Source of the DNA: Agriotes lineatus
Lineage: Eukaryota; Arthropoda; Insecta; Coleoptera; Elateridae
Reading direction: 5' to 3'
Assembly: GCA_940337035.1 (NCBI GenBank)
Contig: OW679197.1
Span: 40,554,466 to 40,618,465, forward strand
Length of the DNA: 64,000 nucleotides
Part shown: positions 56,970-64,000 of the stretch, piece by piece
Position numbering within the stretch: the stretch's first letter is position 1
Layout of the letters: each line of letters starts with the position of its first letter
Program-made: the position numbers and the translations under genes
Notes under the pieces: model-generated
What the model saw: only the letters and a program-made list of their open reading frames with translations
What the model was told of the DNA's origin: nothing
The model's database searches: none

Positions 56970-58588
56970 CAGTCGTGTAGTAGAAAGGGGAAATGTAATA
57001 AAACGCTATACTGGGTACGGACATAAAAAATGCGATAGGTGAGACAGACAGGAGTTTTGCGTTAAGTGCGGAAAGAGAGGGTGAGAGAATGCAAAGAATC
57101 ACCTCACCGGCCAAAGGTGTCTTATCCGTATCTGTATCTATAGATTCATTGATTGTGCCGAAACCTGGGAAAGAAACGATTATAGCAGTAGATTTAAATG
57201 CTAAGTCTCCCGAAAGGAGCTCTCCATATGAAGATCCGAGAGGAAATATACTAACACAGTGGATAGCAACCAAAAATCTGATTCTGTAAAGCAAACGTAC
57301 TGAATCTACATTTCAAAAGAGAAACAGTAAATCAATAATCGACATAATCATAGCGACGATAAAACAACAAAGAGGATGGAAAGCTCTCAAGGACACACAA
57401 TCCGTATACCAAAAAAACACCATGTTGATCAATAATAAAAACCGGGACATGGAGGATAGTTAGTCAATTCAGAGAAAAGAAAAAGAAATATCCATCAACT
57501 GAGAAGGACGTGAGCGTGTAGCGTTTCGATGCCTCGAAGAAAGCCGGGGAAATCAACATTAACGACAGTGTGAATGAATATATTTAAAAAAAAACGAATG
57601 CTATCAGTGAGGTAAGAGTTTTATATAAGAAAACAAAATAAATTAGAAAACGGTGCATGGGTGCATCATCATACAACCCCATAGATCTACCTAATTCAAC
57701 AGGGAAAAACCTCTCAAACTGAGAGGGGGCGATCAACGATACACGCAATATAAGAAGTGACAAAGGTAGCCACAAGAGAAAACATGAAGGCTTTAAAGAC
57801 CAGGAAACTATGCGCAGTGGTTTCGTTAAAAGTATGAAATGCATTCAACTCAGTAAATTGGCAGAAAATAATAAAAGAACTGAAACGACTAGATATATAA
57901 TCACATTTAATAAGAATGATTCAAAATTATGTAACAGTTACAACAATAACATTCAACGATGAACTAGTTGTGATATGTGGACTTCCGCAGGGATCAGTAC
58001 TACAACCCCTGCTATGGGACGTTCTATATATGATGGAGTATTGAAACTGAGTAGAAAGATCTGGTGATAGTGGTGACAGCCAAAGTTAAAGACGTGGCAA
58101 GTGACTCATTAGATGAAATAAGCCAATAGGTAGATAATAGTAGGTCTGGACTTGGCACCAGAGAAAATGAAGACGGATATATTGTGAGAAAGAAGCACGA
58201 TCCTGTACACTTTAATATAAAAGGAGTGATAAAGCAATCAGAGAACAATGTAAAGTACCTGCGAGTAATATTGCATACAATCTTAAATTATGGCTACAGC
58301 AAAGAGGTAGTAGTTAAAAAGGCAAGTAGACACCTTACTCTCGCAAGAATACTACCGATAGGAGGAATAGAAAAGAGAAAATGTCGATTTATAGAGATCT
58401 ATGGTAGAATCGATGCTACTATCTGCAGCACATGTCTTGAAAAAGTAGACGGGAGAAGGAATTATAAAGAATGGGCAAATAAACTAAAGTCACATGGCTT
58501 TGCGTACATATATGCAGAAGATACTTGAATATCGCTACTGAAACAGCGACAACAGCCAGGATCAACGTAAAACGGACGCGCCACTATA
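56970..58588 (+). pseudogene. R1-like LINE: ORF1 zinc knuckle, endonuclease and RT pieces
   Basis: Plus-strand order: a zinc-knuckle end of ORF1 near 56995-57100 (YTGYGHKKCDR and FCVKCGKRG, with a stop where the knuckle His is expected). Then endonuclease KETIIAVDLNAKSPERSSP and DPRGNILTQWIATKNLIL (57160-57289; family 'g.DfNAks..WGs...d.RG..l.ew....dL..LN'), and SKSIIDIIIA. RT pieces follow: NSVNWQKIIKELKRL (about 57850), CGLPQGSVLQPLLWDVLYDG (about 57977-58035, family 'GvPQGSvLGP.LWNi.YD'), and KYLRVILHTILNYGYSKEV (about 58250). This combination is R1/LOA-clade. Stops and deletions break it. The YADD box was not found. It is interrupted by the hAT MITE at 58597. Confidence 0.8.
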
Positions 58589-58596
58589 CGCTAGAG

Positions 58597-59526
58597 CAGT
58601 GATTCCCAAAGTGGGCGATACCGCCCCTTGGGGGGCGCTGGAACGATCCAGGGGGGGATAGCAGCTTTGGGTGCATTTGGGGGGCGGTGAATAAAAATAA
58701 GGGGGCGGTGAAAGCTTAAAGGAAGAGAAGATAAGAAGATTTGGAAAAACCATTCGTACATATTTCATCTATTGTGTAACATAGTGTAACATTATTTTTC
58801 AAATAAACACATAAAATGCAAATTACAGATTTATTTATTCCATGAAGACTATTTACCATTATTAAATGTTCTTATTTTTCTTTATACCATTTGTTACTTT
58901 ATTTATTCAGTCTATTTATTCTCCGTTTCTTTAATTTTACTTTATCACACCCTTTAGTACACCATCCAGAAAGTAAATACCATTATAATAAAGGGATTTT
59001 ATTATTCACATTTGCTTTTACTCAAAATACAGGCTACAAATTCAGAAAAGATTTGTTTATTTTAAAAATATCGTTTTCTCTAGCAATAATAATTTATACA
59101 AAATTTCTATATGGTATATTTTATTATAACATTTCATAATTGACTTTTTCAGATAATTATTTGAGTTTAGCTTTCACTTTAGTTATTCCGATTGTCAGTT
59201 AATACCTACAAATTAAAATCTAAGCTCTGATGTTACCAAACAACTATCCCAACTAAATCAACTTATATGCTCGATCCTTTTTAATAAACTATTCGCAATT
59301 TAACAGTAAATGTTGTACTTTAAATGTTTAAATCCTTCGTTCTAATTTATTCTTTCAAAATAATTTCCTACCTAGAAATACTCTTATAGATAATTATCAG
59401 TCTCAAGAAGCTACCACTACAATATCTTTCTGTTTATTCGCTTAAAGAATGTAGGTGTCCAGGGGGCGTTGAGTAATTTTTCTTCTGAAAAGGGGGCGGT
59501 AAGCCAAATAAGTTTGGGAACCACTG
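58597..59526. mobile_element. 930-bp hAT MITE with 8-bp target duplication
   Basis: Ends CAGTGATTCCCAAAGTGGGC and AGTTTGGGAACCACTG are inverted repeats with one or two differences. The target duplication is CGCTAGAG at 58589-58596 and TGCTAGAG at 59527-59534 (7 of 8 identical). GGGGGCG-rich subterminal tracts occur at both ends. The interior is AT-rich and has no transposase that I can read. It splits the R1-like LINE. Confidence 0.9.
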
Positions 59527-59720
59527 TGCTAGAGGAATAGCAGGAAAATGAAACAAAAATTGGAAGATGTTAGGGTGCACAAAATAGTAACAAGAAAGGT
59601 AAAAAGCGGACGCAAATTAATATGGTAGATATTACGATGGAAAGTAAGAAACAGTGGAACGAAGGAGAACAAATGGTTAACAACATCGTAAAGAAAGAAA
59701 ATATGAGTGAAGAAGAAAGA
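59527..59720 (+). pseudogene. Probable continuation of the R1-like LINE
   Basis: After the MITE, a charged plus-strand frame continues (for example MKQKLEDVRVHKIVTRKVKS). This fits the Lys/Arg/Glu-rich tail of R1-like polyproteins, but no motif proves it. Confidence 0.3.
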
Positions 59721-59773
59721 GGGAGACCGAAAATAAAGATAGGATACCAGCCTGTCTTTATTTTCGGTCTCCC
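59721..59773. repeat. 23-bp perfect-type hairpin
   Basis: Left arm 59721-59743 (GGGAGACCGAAAATAAAGAT then AGG) and right arm 59751-59773 pair with a single mismatch around a 7-base loop ATACCAG. The plus frame 59622-59840 runs through it, so both arms encode peptide on either strand. It resembles a small inverted duplication more than a terminator. Confidence 0.85.
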
Positions 59774-59999
59774 TGAAGGAATGTGTAAAAATGGTGTCAG
59801 GATTATGGAGGAGTTAAAGGGACGGGTTATTATCCGGTAAAAGTCCGACGCTACGTGCCTTTTGACGATTTTCCTTCTACTCAAAAAAGTGGAATTAGAT
59901 TAAATTAGATAAATTCATGCTGGATAAAGTTGATTATATACCCTCGATTTCACGTTGAAAATGTTCTGTTTTCAATAGTAATATAACAAGGGCGAGACA

Positions 60000-60138
60000 T
60001 ACTTACCGATAATTTTGCACACGCCAAGGGTCGAGTGCTGGTTGCAATGAAAACTGTCCGGAGGGCTTGCCCGAGGGCAGTTTTCTAAGGGCAACCAGCA
60101 CGATGGCTCTTGGCACGGGCACAATTATATGTAAGTGT
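60000..60138. repeat. Foldback element, family F-like
   Basis: Arms TACTTACCGATAATTTTGCA and TGGCACGGGCACAATTATAT pair, with inner GTGCTGGTTGC and GCAACCAGCAC, to a GC-rich centre GGAGGGCTTGCCCGAGG. Its general design matches the foldbacks near 19.6 and 48.1 kb. Confidence 0.7.
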
Positions 60139-60536
60139 ATCGCCCGCGTTTATATTTTGAAGATTATTACACAAAACTGGTATACGAATTATGATTTAAA
60201 ATTGATCTAATAATGCAAAAAAGCTCAAATTGCTAGTTTCTTGCATTTCTACTTCTAATTATGAGACTATCCACGGGGATCGATAATCATCCCTAGGGAG
60301 CTTATCGCTTGGTAAGCAGCCCACGGGCGCTTATCAAGTAAGCAGTTCGGGATTGGTCGACTTTCAAAAAATGCATGGTTTTCATAGGCTGATGTCAGTC
60401 ATGTGACAGTTGTGTGTAATAATCAGCATAACTAATATCAGCTGAAGAAGAACAAGTCCCAATGATTGAATTTACTCCGCCTCGAGCAGCGTACATACAT
60501 CAAACAAGTGTCTAGAGTGCCTGGTACAGTGCCTTA
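60139..60536. other. No gene recognised
   Basis: Slightly GC-richer spacer. A phrase GGGGATCGATAATCATCCC (about 60275-60293) is partly palindromic. No frame supported. Confidence 0.35.
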
Positions 60537-60627
60537 GGGGGTATTTCTAAGCTTGACTATCAGATGGCAGCACAAAATGTTACCAATCAGAGCCAGTTAC
60601 TGACTCTGCTACCAACCATGATGTGAT

Positions 60628-61229
60628 TAGAGTTACTAGATTGGTATCGCCAATGTATTTGGCTCATAAATGGCGGTTTGTAACTTTAGCCACTTCCAAA
60701 GACGTGATTTCTCAACGTCCTGATTTTGCGCCGTCAAGTGATTGGATAAATTTTGACATTTGACGTCGGACACTTGTCACTCCACTTTTCAGTTATATCA
60801 ATTTGTTAACCTTCGGTCTTCGTTGTCTTTTGAGATTCGGTGAATCGTAAAATGCCAGGGTGTTGTGTGCCTTTTTGTAAAAATCGCAACGAATCTGGTT
60901 TTCGACTGTTTCAGTTACCACAAGGTGAAAAGAATGAACAAAAAAGGCGTAAATAGTTGGCGTTTATAAACAGAACTAATTTATCTTCAGAAGCTCGTAT
61001 TTGTGAAGTAAGTCGATATATACGCACATATATTAGCGGATTACAACAGATTTGCAATTAATCTGAATCGTTAATTAATTGTTCTTCAATAACAGGCACA
61101 TTTTGAAACAACCCAATTTGAATCCGACAGACAAGATGGAATGCGTGGTTATGCACATTCAAATGTCCCGCCAATTTGTGGACCAACAATGGCCGACTTT
61201 TGCGTTACTCTCTCAATCTAGTAACTCTA
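60628..61229 (+). mobile_element. P-like element C with THAP exons (602 bp)
   Basis: Ends TAGAGTTACTAGATTG and CAATCTAGTAACTCTA are perfect 16-bp inverted repeats. Perfect 8-bp target duplications GATGTGAT lie at 60620-60627 and 61230-61237. P elements make 8-bp duplications and their transposase begins with a THAP domain; both features are present here. Only the THAP part remains, so this is an internally deleted derivative. Element A follows immediately, using the same GATGTGAT. Confidence 0.87.
60852..61200 (+). pseudogene. THAP zinc-finger domain in two exons (P-element transposase N-terminus)
   Basis: The THAP domain is a C2CH zinc finger that binds transposon ends. Exon 1 (60852-61007) begins MPGCCVPFCKNRNESGFRLF with the first zinc Cys pair, then QLPQGEKNEQKRRK, an in-frame TAG at 60954-60956, LAFINRTNLSSEARICE. 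A TGG-to-TAG change at the conserved THAP Trp would explain the stop. The intron is 61008-61095 (GTAAGT to ACAG, 88 bp). Exon 2 opens AHFETTQFE, completing the C-x2-H ligand pair, and ends with HSNVPPICG in place of the usual AVP motif. Splicing is inferred: exon phases match and the domain reads through. The rest of the transposase is absent. Confidence 0.85.
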
Positions 61230-61237
61230 GATGTGAT

Positions 61238-61571
61238 TAGAGATCCTGTATATAGTTTACTAAGAGTTGGGCAAACAGTCTGATTTGACATACATTTTTG
61301 ATCCAAATTAGATAGATTTGACATATGTCAAACAAAGAGGTTATGGGAACCAATCTTACTAACTTGCTTTTGATGGAAGAGTTTTCAGAGCATTGATCGT
61401 TCTTAGAATCTCTAGAACCGACTATTAGGAACATATGGCCAATTTAGTTAAAATTAAATTTGCATGTGTGAAACTATCGGTCGTAACATGTTGCAAAATA
61501 TGTAATAAAGGCACTTTTATCACACATGCGCTGTTTGCCCAACTCTTAGTAACCTATATACAGGGACTCTA
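61238..61571. mobile_element. P-like MITE A (334 bp), tandem with C and B
   Basis: Ends TAGAGATCCTGTATATAG and CTATATACAGGGACTCTA extend inward as an inverted repeat of about 40 bases (ACTAAGAGTTGGGCAAACAG on the left). Flanked by GATGTGAT at 61230-61237 and 61572-61579. No coding. The ends share TAGAG and CTCTA with elements B and C. Confidence 0.85.
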
Positions 61572-61579
61572 GATGTGAT

Positions 61580-61782
61580 TAGAGTTCCTATATGTACTAA
61601 GAGTTGAGCCATTGGATCCACAAATCAAGGACCATGTGATGTAGCAAAAATATATTTCATTTGTTTCATTTGAAAGAAGTATGCATAAATTTTAAAATCG
61701 GCAAAAATCAGGTACTCCATGGTTTGTGGATCCAAAACAAGTCACCCTACATGTCCCAACTCTTTCATATATAGGAACTCTA
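61580..61782. mobile_element. P-like MITE B (203 bp), tandem with A
   Basis: Ends TAGAGTTCCTATATG and CATATATAGGAACTCTA. The inner inverted segments AAGAGTTG and GGATCCACAAA are shared in plan with A. Flanked by GATGTGAT at 61572-61579 and 61783-61790. No coding. Confidence 0.83.
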
Positions 61783-61833
61783 GATGTGATCAAGCAGTAG
61801 CGTCATCTGTTAGTGCTATCGGAAAGTACCCCC

Positions 61834-62261
61834 ACGAGCCGTTCAAGGTCATCCAAATAGGAATTTTGACACCAAAGGAACCGACAGTGAGTGTATCTAC
61901 TTGTTTGATTTATCTAGGCTGGCCTCGAGCCTCCATATATGAGCATAATATATTGGCATAAGGCAATTACAAATGCTGTTGCTATGAGACCTAATACGTA
62001 ATAATTCTATTTTTGGTTCCGACTGGTTTGCAATTACACTAGTGCTAACTGTATGTCTCATTAAAATAAGGTTAGGTTGCTTAAGCAAAATTTCAGTTCC
62101 ACCATAAATTGTTTTGTCATGGGGTACAAAGATAAAAATAAAAATTTGCAAAGGGCTTTACTCAGAACTTCTCTCGTTCGTTGTGATACTAAATAATTTT
62201 AAAAATCAAATTAAGGTTGGAGTAAAAATATCTTCACGATTCTAATAAATTACATACATTT
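61834..62261. other. No gene recognised
   Basis: Plus 61719-61961 and minus 61897-62151 frames cross this spacer without recognisable products. Confidence 0.35.
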
Positions 62262-63125
62262 TCAAATAAAAAAACATTGCCGGTGGTCGAATTTGAAGGG
62301 CAAAGAAACTGGCTATCACTACATGTGGTATAGAGCACCTCTTGAGTCCATGCGTCCTGGCTGCCTTAAATAGAACTCATTTTCACCTTTATCTACTTTG
62401 CAGCATTTACGCTGTATCTGTTGGGTTCAATTTTCGTCAAAGGTAAAGTCTGAACTAAGTACGTGCAAATTGCTACTTTCATCTGAATCTCAGTTAAAGC
62501 AAAAATAAAAATATTACCGGTGATGTTACTCGAAATTCAGCGCCTGCGAACGGGCCGGCGCATTCGTTTCGTTGTTCGGCGGTAGTTCACGGTGAAGCGG
62601 GGATTTGCTTCGTGAGCCACCGGGACGCTTCGAATTCTTTCGATGCAGCTATATTTAACATAACGCGTTATTCGTTGCTCCTTTTTGTCTCATACAACAT
62701 TTATCCTGTATCTGTTGGGTCCCATTTTTGACAAGAATAAAGCCTGCCCTATGTAAAAATTACCACTTTTATCTATTTCTAAGTTCAAGCAAAAATAAAC
62801 AAAATTTTATTATTTTAAGGTTCAACCTGTATATATTTGTCTGAAATTTTCTCGGTTTCATGCCAGGTGGATAGATAATGTGTATGCAAAATATTGTCTT
62901 CCTCCAACAAATAGCTTTTGAGTTATACCCCCAACAGGCAGACAAACAGACAGACAAACCTGTTTTTGTCGTCTAGGAACCCTGAAACGCGAAGATCTGA
63001 ATAAATCTTGGAGGTTATTTTTTCGCGATTACAATACTGCCTTCGAGTTTTAGACGAGGGAAGTAAAAACGAAGAACATCTGTTCTTCAAGGATACAAAA
63101 ATATCAAATACTTAATTTGTATAGC
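62262..63125. repeat. Dispersed repeat family R, copy 3 (with internal duplication)
   Basis: Two successive partial units. The first has an A-run and tRNA-like remnant at 62262-62400, then GCTGTATCTGTTGGGTTCAA (about 62411). The second has a tRNA-like remnant at about 62505-62640, then CCTGTATCTGTTGGGTCCCA (about 62706) and the body: TGTATATATTTGTCTGAAAT (about 62828), GCAAAATATTGTCTTCCTCC (about 62886), an ACAGACAGACA tract, the hairpin at 63036-63064 and TCAAATACTTAATTTG near 63100. The tail agrees with copy 1 beyond the hairpin. Confidence 0.75.
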
Positions 63126-64000
63126 ATTCTATGGCCAATAAATCAAATTATTGATAAATTTATCGGTACTATAATCCAACATAATTGTTCTATGCATACA
63201 AATGTTGTTAAAAAAAATTAATTCGATCTTGTCTGCATTACTTGTTGCACATGACGTATATAGGGCGCCAAGCCACGCCTTAAAAACCTATGCACGTAAT
63301 TCGTCGTAATATTGTTAAGCTGCTTTTTGACCACGATTATCGACTGCTTTCAAGCAAAACAAGTTTTAATATTCATATTAACCGAAATATCCCTGAATTA
63401 CATATTTTCTTTTACTAATGCTTTAATTTCGTTAATTTTTAACCAGAAGAAGAACGTTCCCAACGAAATAGTTACCACACAACTTCAACTAGCAGCGACT
63501 TGCTTGTTCAAAGTAAACAAATGTCGAAGCTTAAAACTATTACTTATTCACAGTCCAAACAAAGCGAACTTTCGTTTAATGGTACTCTTAAAATAGTAAC
63601 ACAGCAATTAGGGCTTGGTATACACAAAGCACAAGTATTTGGGGAGCAATAGAAAGAACAAATGCTTACCATCCAAAAAAGCGTTTCGTTTGCGAAATTC
63701 GAGTACGTGTCTATTGTAGAAAGAACACTAAATATGAGGCACACGAGTACTAGCATAAATCTGAAACAAAAGAGAGACACGTTAGAACATCGTCCATACA
63801 TCAAGTTTTTGTGTACATGTGAAGTGCAATTATTGGGGGTATTAAATTGGGGCTTCTTGCAGAAAATGGAGGCTCAGTCGCCGATCTAAAGCCAGACACG
63901 TTTTGCGCCGCATTTTTGCAATTAAAAGGATTGATTTATAGACGTACAAGCTGGTGCATTGTATGTCCACAAAAGGGACACCGGAACAAAAACTGCTAGT
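63126..64000. other. No gene recognised
   Basis: Plus frames at 63312-63596 (94 codons) and 63662-63889, and a minus frame at 63544-63804, overlap one another and lack any domain I recognise. The window ends without a feature boundary. Confidence 0.35.

Larger units (their letters stand above)
60537..61833. mobile_element. Possible outer MITE hosting the P-like cluster
   Basis: The left GGGGGTATTTCTAAGCTTGA with ACTATCAGATG, and the right CATCTGTTAGTGCTATC with GGAAAGTACCCCC, form an imperfect inverted repeat of about 35 bases facing each other across the three P-like elements. Without those insertions the element would be about 150 bp. No clear target duplication was seen. Confidence 0.4.

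Noticed and set aside
1..64000. CRISPR arrays, operons, bacterial promoters or a prophage
   Set aside because: No evenly spaced direct repeats, no compact gene order and no ribosome-binding pattern. The elements are all of animal type.

Overview
The window reads as a stretch of nuclear DNA from an insect-like animal; the order cannot be fixed from the sequence. It is AT-rich, has no operons and no long intact reading frames, and is built almost entirely from decayed, nested transposable elements. The repertoire is typical of arthropod genomes: RTE/craniofacial-type, R1-like and Jockey/CR1-like LINEs, hAT elements of the ZMYM1 and ZBED/SCAND types, mariner/Tc3-like remnants, a Helitron helicase scrap, a THAP-bearing P-like element, tRNA-derived SINEs and many foldback MITEs. 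I found no convincing single-copy host gene, rRNA, genuine tRNA gene or CRISPR array.

Layout. 0-10 kb: a composite tRNA-containing repeat (family R) split by a TA-flanked MITE, a mariner transposase remnant, a SINE with a perfect 14-bp target duplication, two foldbacks, a Tc3-like remnant, a Helitron helicase fragment and a 705-bp hAT with an 8-bp duplication. 10-20 kb: RNase H and reverse transcriptase (RT) scraps, one LINE being split by a 667-bp inverted-repeat element. 20-29 kb: a 1.3-kb inverted-repeat element, a 2.2-kb minus-strand LINE and more MITEs. 31-39 kb: LINE fragments, family R copy 2 and a MITE whose ends begin CCGGGTG. 39.7-44 kb: a 4.26-kb ZMYM1-like hAT, itself hit by an 871-bp hAT, and inserted into the WYGH codons of a LINE. 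44-50 kb: a GC-richer stretch with tandem duplications, then a minus-strand LINE (ORF1 tail, endonuclease, RT) split by a 1.49-kb hAT. 51-60 kb: another RT, a 579-bp hairpin MITE and an R1-like LINE split by a 930-bp hAT MITE. 60.5-61.8 kb: three different P-like elements lie end to end, separated by four copies of the same 8-bp target GATGTGAT; the first keeps a two-exon THAP domain. 62-63 kb: family R copy 3.

The genes do not form a pathway. They record successive transposition, and exact target duplications give a relative order in several places. The P-like tandem cluster is the most unusual structure. All family names come from motif recognition by eye, not database searches.
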